A stretch of 45,147 bases of DNA from Prosthecobacter debontii (GTDB taxonomy: Bacteria; Verrucomicrobiota; Verrucomicrobiia; Verrucomicrobiales; Verrucomicrobiaceae): the NCBI GenBank assembly GCA_945869695.1, contig CAMBPV010000012.1, positions 1-45,147 of the forward strand. The letters run 5' to 3'. The notes beneath the pieces were generated by a model. It saw only the letters and a list, made by a program, of their open reading frames with translations. It ran no database searches and was not told where the DNA came from. This document shows, piece after piece, positions 25,420 to 33,501 of this stretch (position 1 is the first letter of the stretch; every line of letters starts with the position of its first letter). A program made the translations under genes and the position numbers.

Positions 25420-25971
25420 ATGAGCCAGTACCTCTGCCACGATTTCAAAACTCCGAGGACGAATACCTCCAGGCGACTGCCTAACTCGTTCCGCTTTGTC
25501 CCCTTCGCATTTTATCTCGCCCTCGTAGCTGGCACCTATTTTGTGACAATGGACATCATTTCTTACGGCGCAGCCAAGAGCGATAAGATCAAGTTCGAGC
25601 AAACCAAGAGCCAACACGATGAGGAGACCAAAAAGAATGATGGCACTTCTCAAGGCATTACCCTTGAAACAGCTCGTGCCAATGAAGTCGCCAAATGGGT
25701 TGAGGGCACACGCGCGGTTCAGCCCATCGCCGTGCGAATTGCCCGCTCGGTCACGGGTGAGACTCGGCTCACTGAGGTCATCCTTGAGAGGAATGAGCAA
25801 CTGCCCAATCAGCTCGTCCTCAGCATGAAAATGATGGGCTCCTCCATCCAGCAGGTTCAGACCATCCAGACCAACATCGAGCAGCTCAACTACCGGGCCT
25901 ACAGCCCCCAGCAATCGATCAAAGACGGACTCATCGACTATCGCTCCAATCTCGTCTGGCAGGCACGCTAG
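25420..25971 (+). CDS. PilN-like inner-membrane protein
   Basis: The 183-residue bitopic protein has a short basic cytoplasmic N-terminus, one membrane segment (FVPFAFYLALVAGTYFVTMD, about residues 26-45) and a periplasmic part. That part starts with a helical stretch (DKIKFEQTKSQHDEETKKND) and ends in a small alpha/beta domain (VAKWVEGTRAVQPIAVRIAR then TRLTEVILERN). This is the layout of PilN/GspL-C. Sequence identity to named PilN proteins is not obvious to me; the assignment rests on layout and gene order. Confidence 0.6.
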   Translation: MSQYLCHDFKTPRTNTSRRLPNSFRFVPFAFYLALVAGTYFVTMDIISYGAAKSDKIKFEQTKSQHDEETKKNDGTSQGITLETARANEVAKWVEGTRAVQPIAVRIARSVTGETRLTEVILERNEQLPNQLVLSMKMMGSSIQQVQTIQTNIEQLNYRAYSPQQSIKDGLIDYRSNLVWQAR

Positions 25972-25999
25972 CCGCCTCAAACTCTAGAAAACAGATCCT

Positions 26000-26572
26000 A
26001 TGAACGGAAAACAAATCGCCTGCATCCTCCTGCTCTCTCTCATCGCCGCCATCGTTTACGGCGGACAGATGGTGCACAAAAAAGCCGCGGCCATGCGCAA
26101 GAGTGCTCGGGCTGCCGAGGATGCAGCCATATCGGCTGACAGCGCCAAAAAGACCTCCGAAATCAAACTCCAAAGAGTCACCGCCGAATCCGAGGAGATC
26201 CTGCGTTTCCTAGCCGCTTGGACGCCCATTATCGACAGCATTCAGACCGGCCAAGACATCGAGGAGGCCATCCAATCCAGTATCCGCGCTTCCAGCCTCT
26301 ACGTGGACTCCCAAAAGTTCGAGGCCAAGGTCAGCCGAACCGGCAACGTCCTCGCCCGTGTGATCAAAGCCGCCATCATCGCTGAGGACGAGTACTCCAA
26401 AACCTTGAACTGGCTTGGTGAAATCGAGAAAAAGGTGCCCCTGGCGAGGATCACCATCTGCCGGATCACCCCGGGAAAAGACCCGAAGAGCGTGCGGGTG
26501 GAGCTCTCCATCGAGGTCCCCATCATCAATCTCAATGCTGATCCGACCGAGGCCAAAGTCAAAGGCGCTTAA
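26000..26572 (+). CDS. PilO-like inner-membrane protein
   Basis: The 190-residue protein has one N-terminal membrane segment (IACILLLSLIAAIVYGGQMV). It is followed by an alanine-rich coiled-coil stretch (AAAMRKSARAAEDAAISADS) and a ferredoxin-like domain ending in KSVRVELSIEVPIINLN. This is the plan of PilO/GspM and of Akkermansia Amuc_1100, though it is much shorter than Amuc_1100 (about 317 residues). It should pair with the preceding PilN-like protein, 28 bp upstream. Confidence 0.6.
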   Translation: MNGKQIACILLLSLIAAIVYGGQMVHKKAAAMRKSARAAEDAAISADSAKKTSEIKLQRVTAESEEILRFLAAWTPIIDSIQTGQDIEEAIQSSIRASSLYVDSQKFEAKVSRTGNVLARVIKAAIIAEDEYSKTLNWLGEIEKKVPLARITICRITPGKDPKSVRVELSIEVPIINLNADPTEAKVKGA

Positions 26573-26598
26573 CCCAGCAACCCATCTCTTTCACCCCA

Positions 26599-27348
26599 AT
26601 GAAAAAACTGCTACTTACCACCCTCCTCCTTCTTTCGACATCCTTTGCCGCACGGGCTCAGGACGATGAGCTCGAAGAAGAGCAAACCGATGGCAAGGTC
26701 AAATACGTCCTCATCATGCCGGACGAAAAGGCCCCCGATCTGATCAAGGCCTCCGAGGCCACCCCCTTTGGCGGCGTCCTCGACGACAAAGATAAGCGAA
26801 ACGAATCCGGCGAGGAAATTCGCGTCTCGGAAAAGCTTCGCTCCATGAAAGTCGTCGGAAAATCATCCGCCAAAAAATGGGTCATGCTCGGTGATCTCAT
26901 CCTCAAGAAAGGTGACTTGGTTCCCCCTATCATCAGCAATCAATCCGTCCAACTCTTGGTGCGTGACGTCACCCCCGACTACATCGAAATGGCTTGGGTG
27001 GAGAAAAAGCCGACCGGCCAGGAGCCGCGCCGTCTTATGATTCAGACTGATGTATCTCCCCGTGTTCTGCATCGCTTACCTGGCAGTAGTGTAGGGGCCG
27101 AGGGAACCCCTGGCAAAGAAGCAGAGATGGACATCGTGCAAACGCCGAAACTCAAAGCATCCCATAATGTCACCGTCTCGCGTGCCGTCGTGGTCCACGA
27201 TACGGCTCCCGCCTCACCTGCGCTCCGCGAGACCGCTCCGGCCGCGGCAGGCCCTGACCTCAATACCTTGGTCGATAAAATCTTTGGCACCCCCGTGAGC
27301 ACCAACCCACCTCCCGCGGCCCAGGAAACATTTCCGGCGGCCAAATAG
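26599..27348 (+). CDS. Periplasmic PilP/GspC-like protein, tentative
   Basis: The 249-residue protein has a signal peptide (LLLTTLLLLSTSFAARA) and an acidic beginning (QDDELEEEQTD). A central beta-rich domain (residues about 75-145) reads KKWVMLGDLILKKGDLVPPI, then LLVRDVTPDYIEMAWVEKKP. This resembles the homology-region domain of PilP/GspC, which contacts the secretin N-domain. The Ala/Pro-rich C-terminus looks disordered. Position after the PilN/PilO-like genes fits the pilMNOP order. I am not certain of the family. Confidence 0.5.
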   Translation: MKKLLLTTLLLLSTSFAARAQDDELEEEQTDGKVKYVLIMPDEKAPDLIKASEATPFGGVLDDKDKRNESGEEIRVSEKLRSMKVVGKSSAKKWVMLGDLILKKGDLVPPIISNQSVQLLVRDVTPDYIEMAWVEKKPTGQEPRRLMIQTDVSPRVLHRLPGSSVGAEGTPGKEAEMDIVQTPKLKASHNVTVSRAVVVHDTAPASPALRETAPAAAGPDLNTLVDKIFGTPVSTNPPPAAQETFPAAK

Positions 27349-27363
27349 TCCTCTCCCCTTTTC

Positions 27364-28275
27364 ATGAATCCCAGACTCAAGCAGGGTTACACCTCCATCG
27401 AGCTCCTCCTCGTCCTCGCCCTCACAGCGATGGTCATGGGGGGTGTCGTCGTTGGCTTTGGGTCGCTCGTGCGGAATCAACCCCGCGCCTCCTCTGTCGT
27501 GACGGCGACGGTCGGAACCAATTTATCCACGTATTACGGGATGGGTGGCACCACCATCACCGTGAACACCGCCCCGAACTACGGTGCCGTCGCCCTCGCA
27601 GAAAAACTCCGCGAGCAATTCCACTCCGACGTCATCAGCGCCACCGCCGTTTACTGCCTCGGGCGCGCTGCCAATGTCGCAAATCCCTACCACCCCAGCA
27701 CCATCCCCTACATTCCCGGCACTGATCGTTCGCTCGACACCACGGCTAACTTCGACGCCCACCTCACCTCCCGTCTCACCATTCCCAGCGCCCACTTTTC
27801 GGATAACCGCGCTTTCGCCACTCTGACGCCCAATTCCACCATCTTTGTCCTCGGCTACAGCAGGGTCGCCAATGAACTCAAAGTCACCGCCACCTATGAC
27901 ATCGATGTGCAGAGGATCACCAACCCCGCAGGTCACTACGTATCCGTAAAACGTTACACCGACTCTTCGGGGCCGATGTACTACGACATTTTTTACACTC
28001 CCAGCGAGAATCCGACCGCAGACTCCTTCACTCCCACCTACGTTACCTTCGAGCGCGAGGCACGCCTCGCCAATGACGAGTCCAGCACCATTCAGCGTTT
28101 CAAAAGAGCCGCCGAGCGCCCCTTCTATTTCATTTGGTGGCCAGACCCGGGCGCACGCGATTTAGAGCAGGTGAGTAGCACGTCTTTCGCAGCCGCTGAT
28201 CCTCGCAGCGTCTATAACCACCAAGGTGGTCGCACCTCTTTCATGTTTACGGTGCCCATGTTCCCTGCCCTGTGA
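27364..28275 (+). CDS. Minor prepilin (GspJ/PilW-like)
   Basis: The 303-residue protein begins MNPRLKQG/YTSIELLLVLALTAM, a textbook prepilin cleavage site with Glu5 and a hydrophobic helix. The remainder is a long beta-rich globular domain with many Thr, Ser and Tyr residues (YGMGGTTITVNTAPNYGAVA). Its size is above the usual for pseudopilins and fits the larger minor class (GspJ or PilW). It stands 15 bp after the PilP-like gene and 7 bp before a GspK/PilX-like gene. Confidence 0.8.
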   Translation: MNPRLKQGYTSIELLLVLALTAMVMGGVVVGFGSLVRNQPRASSVVTATVGTNLSTYYGMGGTTITVNTAPNYGAVALAEKLREQFHSDVISATAVYCLGRAANVANPYHPSTIPYIPGTDRSLDTTANFDAHLTSRLTIPSAHFSDNRAFATLTPNSTIFVLGYSRVANELKVTATYDIDVQRITNPAGHYVSVKRYTDSSGPMYYDIFYTPSENPTADSFTPTYVTFEREARLANDESSTIQRFKRAAERPFYFIWWPDPGARDLEQVSSTSFAAADPRSVYNHQGGRTSFMFTVPMFPAL

Positions 28276-28282
28276 GAGCTCC

Positions 28283-29899
28283 ATGAAGATCCACGCTTCC
28301 ACTCTACCAGCCCCTCGTGGGACCCTCATGGTCTTCGCCCTGCTCATCATGCTGGTCGCCACCCTCTTCATTGCTGGCACCGCCTCTCTGATGACCAACC
28401 GCGCCACGCAGTCCAGCTACATGGATCTATTCATGAAGCGCCGCATCGCCATGGAAAATTCCAAGTCCTTCAATCAGGAACTCATGCTGGAGAAAACCTT
28501 CCTCACCAGCACCACCGTTGCGGCGGATCTCGTTGGGCTCTTCCCCGATGATTGGGGTGGCATTCACACCTCAGATGGGTGGACGAACATGCGCATCTTT
28601 ACCCCTAACCAGATCCCCTCGGAGCAGACCACTGCTTACCCCTACAATTATGGGGGTCTCCGCCCTTCTGGCTCCTTCATAGCCACCGAGCGCACCGTCA
28701 GGCCCGCAGCCTTGGACGGGGCAGGCAATGCTTACGGAGGTATCGACGCATTTTCTGCGTATTCCTTCCTTAAGAGTTTTCCCCCCACTCTCAGCGGTGA
28801 CGGCTTGGTCGTTTTCCGAAAACCTACCGCCGCCGCTGGACAGATCGAAATTGGAGACAGCCCGACCGGGCCGCTCCGGATTCGCGTCCTCGGACGCACG
28901 GTCATCCGAGATCCCGATTCCTTATTTGCACCCAGCACACCCAGCCCACTCGAGATGCGGATTTACTCGGATAATCTCTACATCCAAAAGCACACGGATC
29001 GCCGCATCTACGCACGAGACACCTCGGCCAACAAGATTCCCCCTTCAAACCTTCCTGCCGTCCGATCCACCCTCGGTCCCAATGCCGAAACCATCACCAC
29101 CAGTGATCTATTCGCTGGCTCATTGGATGTGATCAACAACTCCACTCATCCCGACAACTCCCTCTGGCACTTCATGGACCGGGAGCAAACCGCCGGCAGA
29201 ACGGGCTTCACCGAAATCAATTCGAACGATCCCATCGGCGCCCCCACCGACCCCGTTTACATCATTCACTACAACCCTTCGGACACCGGGAATCTACCTC
29301 CCTACATGCCGCCCACCTATGACACATCCCCCCTCGCTTTCCCGAATCCCTACCGCATCCTCTACATCAATCTCGATCACGCCAACCTCACTCACCTGCG
29401 GCTAAACGCATCGTTTGATCAGATCGTCCTCGTAGGTCAGGTCGGCACCACCGCCTACGATGCCGCCGCCCTGATGCCGCCCATCATCATTGCAGGCCTC
29501 ACCAGCGTCTCCACCGGCTACAATCGGTACATGCACTGCGCCCATGAGAACAATCGCCGCATCGTCTTCGCGGTGGGTGACACCAATGCATCTCCCCTCG
29601 ACATGTTCTGGGTTGGCTCATCTGTCAGCTCCACTGCAGCCCGGTGGCGGATGGTCCTGATCAATCAATACCGCACCATCACCATGTTTCTCCCCAGCCC
29701 GGTCACAAAAAGCGTCACTCTCACAGGCGGCGTCATGACCAACTGGACCGTCAAGCGCTCCGGCAGCGGAGCCGCCAGCCGTCTCACTTTTGCACCCGAT
29801 AACAACCCTGAGCCCGCGGGTGCCACCGGACCCAAGTTCAGCACCCTCGTTCCTCGCGAGGCCTGGATGGAAAACTACTTCTTCCCCACACCGCCATGA
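28283..29899 (+). CDS. Large GspK/PilX-like minor pseudopilin without Glu5
   Basis: The 538-residue protein starts MKIHASTLPAPRG/TLMVFALLIMLVATLFIAGT. The leader and hydrophobic helix are pilin-like, but position 5 is Phe instead of Glu. Lack of Glu5 is the mark of GspK, which sits at the tip of the pseudopilus. GspK is about 300 residues and PilX about 160, so this protein is much longer. The long extracellular part is rich in Pro, Thr and Asn and has no recognised domain. The ATG at 28283 is chosen because the codons back to 28226 overlap the preceding gene. It overlaps the next prepilin gene by 4 bp (ATGA). Confidence 0.75.
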   Translation: MKIHASTLPAPRGTLMVFALLIMLVATLFIAGTASLMTNRATQSSYMDLFMKRRIAMENSKSFNQELMLEKTFLTSTTVAADLVGLFPDDWGGIHTSDGWTNMRIFTPNQIPSEQTTAYPYNYGGLRPSGSFIATERTVRPAALDGAGNAYGGIDAFSAYSFLKSFPPTLSGDGLVVFRKPTAAAGQIEIGDSPTGPLRIRVLGRTVIRDPDSLFAPSTPSPLEMRIYSDNLYIQKHTDRRIYARDTSANKIPPSNLPAVRSTLGPNAETITTSDLFAGSLDVINNSTHPDNSLWHFMDREQTAGRTGFTEINSNDPIGAPTDPVYIIHYNPSDTGNLPPYMPPTYDTSPLAFPNPYRILYINLDHANLTHLRLNASFDQIVLVGQVGTTAYDAAALMPPIIIAGLTSVSTGYNRYMHCAHENNRRIVFAVGDTNASPLDMFWVGSSVSSTAARWRMVLINQYRTITMFLPSPVTKSVTLTGGVMTNWTVKRSGSGAASRLTFAPDNNPEPAGATGPKFSTLVPREAWMENYFFPTPP

Positions 29900-30318
29900 T
29901 CATCATAAAGAAATTCAAAAAAGCTGGCTACACCCTCATGGAAGTCGTCGCCGCTTCCGCCGTGCTCGCCGTTGGCATGACCGGAGCCGTCTCCCTTTCC
30001 ACCAGCATCATGGCTCAGGAGGAGATCACCTGGCGCGTCGCCGTCGCGCGGAACTATCAGGAAAACGCCGTCCGTCTTTGGCAGCTCGGACTCACACCCG
30101 CCGAGGTCCTGAACCTCGTCCCCTCCACCACCGGCACCGGAATGCTCCCCCACATCGTCGCCGACATCACCCTCACCCCCGGCTCCACTGCCGATGAGGA
30201 CTCCCTCGGAACTATGGAGTCTGCCACCTGCGACGTCACCCTGAACTCCGCCGGCTTCTCCGACGCAGGAGCGGGTCACACCAATTCCGTCACGGCCTAC
30301 CGTCCTTTTTTGAAGTAA
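29896..30318 (+). CDS. Minor prepilin (GspI/PilV-like)
   Basis: The 140-residue protein starts MIIIKKFKKAG/YTLMEVVAASAVLAVGM, with a short basic leader, Gly at -1 and Glu5. The class typically has a hydrophobic helix followed by a small globular head, as here. The motif EVVAASAVLAVGM resembles PilV/GspI proteins. Its translation is coupled to the upstream GspK-like gene, which is consistent with a tip complex built from three minor pseudopilins in consecutive genes. Confidence 0.82.
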   Translation: MIIIKKFKKAGYTLMEVVAASAVLAVGMTGAVSLSTSIMAQEEITWRVAVARNYQENAVRLWQLGLTPAEVLNLVPSTTGTGMLPHIVADITLTPGSTADEDSLGTMESATCDVTLNSAGFSDAGAGHTNSVTAYRPFLK

Positions 30319-30339
30319 ATCACTCACTCCCCCATTGCC

Positions 30340-31572
30340 ATGCTCAAAAAAGTCAAGGTCACCAATGTCAACACCGGCAAGACCAGCCTTCAGCTCATCG
30401 ACACCGATACCCACGAGAAAGCCCTCATCGGCTGTGGACTCGCAGCCAATGAAACCGCCGTCATCGAGGACGTCACCGGCGTTGATGAAAAACTTCAGCG
30501 CCTCACCACCGCAGGCCCCACCTCCGACGACTGCGCCGCCTTCTTCTCAGGTCTTGGTCGCTGCTTGGACCGTAACATCGGCATCGTCAAGAGCCTCCAA
30601 CTCCAGACCAACCGCGTCAAGTCCGCCACCTACAAAGGCCTCATCGCCGATCTCGTCACTGGCCTCGCCATGGGTGAAAAACTCAGTGAGTCCATGGCCA
30701 AACGTCCCGACCTCTTTCCCGACGAGATCCTCTCCCTCATCATCGCCGGAGAGGAAGCGGGCCAGCTCCCACGCGTCTGTCGCCGGATCGGTATTGCTCA
30801 GAAAAAATCATCCAAGATCATCAAAAAGCTCAAGAACGGCATGATCTACCCCGCCGTCGTTATTGTGCTTTGTGTCGTCGTCGTCATCGTCATGAGCTTC
30901 ACCCTCGTGCCCGCCATGTCGAAGCTCTTCGTCTCCTTCAAGGCAGAGCTCCCCATGGGCACCAAGGCCCTCATCTGGCTCTCAGACCTCTTCCTGCATC
31001 GACCCTACATGGCCGCCGTCCCCTTCATCGGGCTCTACTTCTTCTTCTCCAATTGGGGAAAGATCGCCAGCACCCACATGATGCAGGACCTGTTCATCAA
31101 GATGCCCGTCATCGGCATCCTCGTCCGAAAATCCGCCGCCTCTATGGGCTTCCGCACCCTCGCCATGCTCGTCGAGTCCAATGTCCGACTCTCCAACGCC
31201 CTCGAGATCACCGCCGAAGCCACCTGGCACTACCACTACAAAAACCTATTCTCTCGCCTCCGGGATCACATCGCCCTCGGGCGCAGCCTCCATGAGAGCT
31301 TCCTCATGGAGTCCCACTGGCTCGGGCCAGACGGCCGGAATCTCTGCGGACTCATCGAGCTCGCCTCCGAGACCGGCACCGGAACGGAAATGCTCAATGA
31401 AATCGCAGACGACTACGAAGAAGAGCTCGACGGCCTCGCCAACTCCATGGACAAGCTGATCGAGCCCCTCACCATGATGATCCTCGGCGTCATGGTCGGC
31501 TTCCTCATCTACGCCATCTACGGCCCCGTCTTCGCCCTCGGAGACGTCATCCTGCCCAAGGGCAAAAAGTAA
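30340..31572 (+). CDS. Inner-membrane platform protein (GspF/PilC)
   Basis: The 410-residue protein has two T2SSF repeats. The first (about 85-205) holds FFSGLGRCLDRNIGIVKSLQ and ends in the membrane segment YPAVVIVLCVVVVIVMSFTL. The second (about 265-400) has FRTLAMLVESNVRLSNALEI and GLIELASETGTGTEMLNEIA, and ends in MMILGVMVGFLIYAIYGPVF. A further membrane stretch lies at about 228-240. The first 70 residues are a non-standard N-terminal part. It forms the platform the ATPase acts on. It is the last gene of the operon, before a strong terminator. Confidence 0.92.
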   Translation: MLKKVKVTNVNTGKTSLQLIDTDTHEKALIGCGLAANETAVIEDVTGVDEKLQRLTTAGPTSDDCAAFFSGLGRCLDRNIGIVKSLQLQTNRVKSATYKGLIADLVTGLAMGEKLSESMAKRPDLFPDEILSLIIAGEEAGQLPRVCRRIGIAQKKSSKIIKKLKNGMIYPAVVIVLCVVVVIVMSFTLVPAMSKLFVSFKAELPMGTKALIWLSDLFLHRPYMAAVPFIGLYFFFSNWGKIASTHMMQDLFIKMPVIGILVRKSAASMGFRTLAMLVESNVRLSNALEITAEATWHYHYKNLFSRLRDHIALGRSLHESFLMESHWLGPDGRNLCGLIELASETGTGTEMLNEIADDYEEELDGLANSMDKLIEPLTMMILGVMVGFLIYAIYGPVFALGDVILPKGKK

Positions 31573-31582
31573 CCCTCACCCG

Positions 31583-31619
31583 AAAAGCCTTTCGTCGGAG
31601 TCCCCGGCGGCAGGCTTTT
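31583..31619 (+). terminator. Intrinsic terminator of the pilus operon
   Basis: AAAAGCCT (31583-31590) pairs with AGGCTTTT (31612-31619). Inside, GTCGG and CCGGC extend the hairpin with one G-T pair, and a T-run continues past 31619. It lies 10 bp after the GspF/PilC stop. Confidence 0.85.
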
Positions 31620-31632
31620 TTGTGCCCACCCC

Positions 31633-32469
31633 TCACCACTGCGACGTCGGGCCGAACAAGCTCTTCAGCAGGATCCACGAGTTCTGCGCCACGCCCCACC
31701 ACGTCCGCCACACATCCTCCAAATCCACCAGCGGAGACGCTGCCACAAACAGCAGCGCGATCAGCCCCAGATTCACGATGAAAATCAGCATCAGGGAGAA
31801 AAACTCACCATTCCGAGTCAGGTCACCCTGCTCCGCATGGATCGTATGCGCCGTGAACGTCAGGTGGTAGCACCAGGTAAAACCCACAGAGCCATACATC
31901 ACCCACGCCCACCGGTAGTGCAGCACCCACTTCCCCAGAGCCAGTGGCTGCCACGCCTCCATGTCCACAAAACGGCCCACCACCCCGAACAACGCCAGCA
32001 CCACCAGCGTGTAAAACGGCAGCAGGTAAGGGCCCAGCGTGATCCAGATGTTCGACTTGTTCGTCTCCACATAGCCACCCTCCGCCGACACCTTCCAGTC
32101 ATAGATCTTCCCGCCAAAAGCCTTCGCCACCAGCAGGTGCGTGAACTCATGCGCAAACACATAAGACCGCATCGGCCGCCATCCCGCCCAATACACCCCC
32201 GCCCACATCAGGCAGCCCACCGTGAAAAACAGAAACTCATCCGTCCGCCAAAAGTGATCCTCCTGAGTCGCCCGAAATAGCATCTCCACGATCGTAAACA
32301 CCGAAATCACCGCCACCGGAAACAGGAACACCCCCGCAAAAAGCCGCTTCCAGAACAGCAGCGACTCCTCCTCCTGCACATCCGACCTCCGCCTCACCGC
32401 CGGCTTACCCCGCGCCACCGCCTTCTCCCTGCGTTTCCGGTAACTGAGTCGGTGATTGTGTCGGGACAT
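31633..32469 (-). CDS. M50-like membrane metalloprotease
   Basis: The 278-residue protein has a basic N-terminus (HNHRLSYRKRREKAVARGKP) and about six membrane segments. A zinc motif HEFTH (His107, Glu108, His111) sits at the end of the second membrane region, RSYVFAHEFTHLLVAKAFGG. This H-E-x-x-H inside a helix, followed by a membrane core, is the mark of site-2-type (M50) proteases. The second motif with the third ligand is not clear, so activity is uncertain. Convergent with the pilus operon; the terminator lies between. No anti-sigma factor or other known target lies nearby. Confidence 0.75.
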   Translation of the reverse strand: MSRHNHRLSYRKRREKAVARGKPAVRRRSDVQEEESLLFWKRLFAGVFLFPVAVISVFTIVEMLFRATQEDHFWRTDEFLFFTVGCLMWAGVYWAGWRPMRSYVFAHEFTHLLVAKAFGGKIYDWKVSAEGGYVETNKSNIWITLGPYLLPFYTLVVLALFGVVGRFVDMEAWQPLALGKWVLHYRWAWVMYGSVGFTWCYHLTFTAHTIHAEQGDLTRNGEFFSLMLIFIVNLGLIALLFVAASPLVDLEDVWRTWWGVAQNSWILLKSLFGPTSQW

Positions 32470-32867
32470 GCAAAAAAAGGCAGAAAACCAAAAATCCGCC
32501 CATCCAGCGGATACCCGAAATTATTAACATAAGTGAATATCTTTGGAAAGACATTCCTTCTCCGTCTCCAGAAAGTGTCACAGGTTTTTAACCTTTCGGC
32601 TCCCCGCCTCATCCCGCAGACTCCAATCCTGCAAAAAGATCTCCGTCAAAAGGAAAGCCCCCACTGTCTACCATTCCCAGTTCCCTTCAGCAAACCACCA
32701 CAAACGGTAGGCGCACTTTGCCTCCTCGAAGGAGGGCTAGGCGGTCGCCTGTTTTTGCAACCTCCGAGCAAGGGGGTGAAGGGGTGTCTGTGCTCAATCA
32801 AAAAAACACCCCCAGACCAAAACATAACCAAATCCCCGAAACACAAACTTTCGGATACGCCCCCGCA

Positions 32868-32951
32868 GTGACTTCGCAGAACGCCGCTGCGACTTCGCAA
32901 CACGCCGTTGCGACTTCGCAACACGCCGCCGCGACTTGGCAACACGGCGCT
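32868..32951. repeat. Four 21-bp tandem repeats
   Basis: Units GTGACTTCGCAGAACGCCGCT-like begin at 32868, 32889, 32910 and 32931. Consensus is GCGACTTCGCAACACGCCG plus two variable bases. The middle two copies differ at only two positions. A degenerate fifth copy may start at 32952. The 21-bp period (a multiple of three and of two helix turns) would read as a heptapeptide repeat in any frame, but no gene is credible. There are no spacers, so this is not a CRISPR array. Confidence 0.85.
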
Positions 32952-33112
32952 GCCGAGATGCAAAACCGCGCAGCCGTCCCTCGATGGCGGGTCGCCGTCC
33001 GTTCTCCACCTTTTGCCGACCCGGATGCGGTTGAATGAGCTGATCATCGCGCTCAGGTGGTGGGGGCGGAGGCGGTTGGGGGGACTTGGAGAATTGGAGA
33101 ATTGGGGTTCGG

Positions 33113-33204
33113 GTACGTTGTTCACGCTTTTAGCGTGCGTTGGTTGGGATGGGCGTTCCTGACAAGCTGCTGCGCAGCCCCGAAGGGAACCGCGAACAAC
33201 GTAC
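33113..33204. repeat. Inverted-repeat element with internal hairpin (MITE/REP-like)
   Basis: GTACGTTGTTC (33113-33123) and GAACAACGTAC (33194-33204) are perfect 11-bp inverted repeats enclosing 70 bp. Inside lie the hairpin CACGCT-TTT-AGCGTG (33123-33137) and the palindrome GCTGCGCAGC near 33170. The layout suggests a small non-autonomous mobile or REP-like element. No flanking target duplication is evident. Confidence 0.55.
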
Positions 33205-33330
33205 GGAAACCTCCTGACGATGGTGATCTATTGGACGGTGGTGACCATACTCTTCCGAGCGCAGCACCGGGTGGATGACGGCTGCAACCCGTCACTCCCA
33301 GTCCCGCAGTCCCGGTTCCCTTCAGCCAAC

Positions 33331-33380
33331 CACCGTCAACCGCTGAAAACCACCGTCAACCACCGTCAACCACCGCAAAC
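33331..33380. repeat. 10-bp tandem repeats (CACCGTCAAC)
   Basis: CACCGTCAAC occurs exactly at 33331-33340, 33351-33360 and 33361-33370, with a variant CACCGCAAAC at 33371-33380 and a diverged unit at 33341-33350. The array stands about 120 bp upstream of the radical SAM start. Confidence 0.8.
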
Positions 33381-33501
33381 GGCCTCCTTCCCCGTCTCCC
33401 CAAACCCGGGACTGCCGTCTGTACGAATTGGTAGTTCCCTTCGTTTTCTCGTCTAGGTTTTGCAACCTCGGTCGGGGATGATCCCTGACTCCCAATTTAT
33501 C

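Larger units (their letters stand above)
32470..33501. other. Repeat-rich intergenic region without a convincing gene
   Basis: About 1.0 kb separates the M50-like gene from the radical SAM gene. Frames of 60-110 codons exist on both strands, but they are low in complexity or built from repeats, so I call none. The region holds 21-bp tandem repeats (32868-32951), an inverted-repeat element (33113-33204) and 10-bp tandem repeats (33331-33380). Two diverged copies of a segment containing TTCCCTTCAGC lie at about 32676-32707 and 33311-33342, and TTTTGCAACCTC recurs near 32753 and 33458. It reads like accumulated repeat debris. A promoter for the radical SAM gene should lie near the right end. Confidence 0.65.

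Noticed and set aside
24991-25980. 329-codon minus-strand frame opposite the PilM- and PilN-like genes
   Set aside because: It spans two plus-strand genes with clear operon spacing and a membrane segment. The antisense product has no signal, motif or plausible start context.
32868-32951. CRISPR array
   Set aside because: The 21-bp units are directly abutting with no variable spacers, and no cas genes are present.
32718-33038. 106-codon plus-strand frame containing a heptapeptide repeat (TSQHAVA-type)
   Set aside because: The repeat peptide follows simply from the 21-bp DNA period. The flanks are low-complexity with no start context, and the other strand is equally open.
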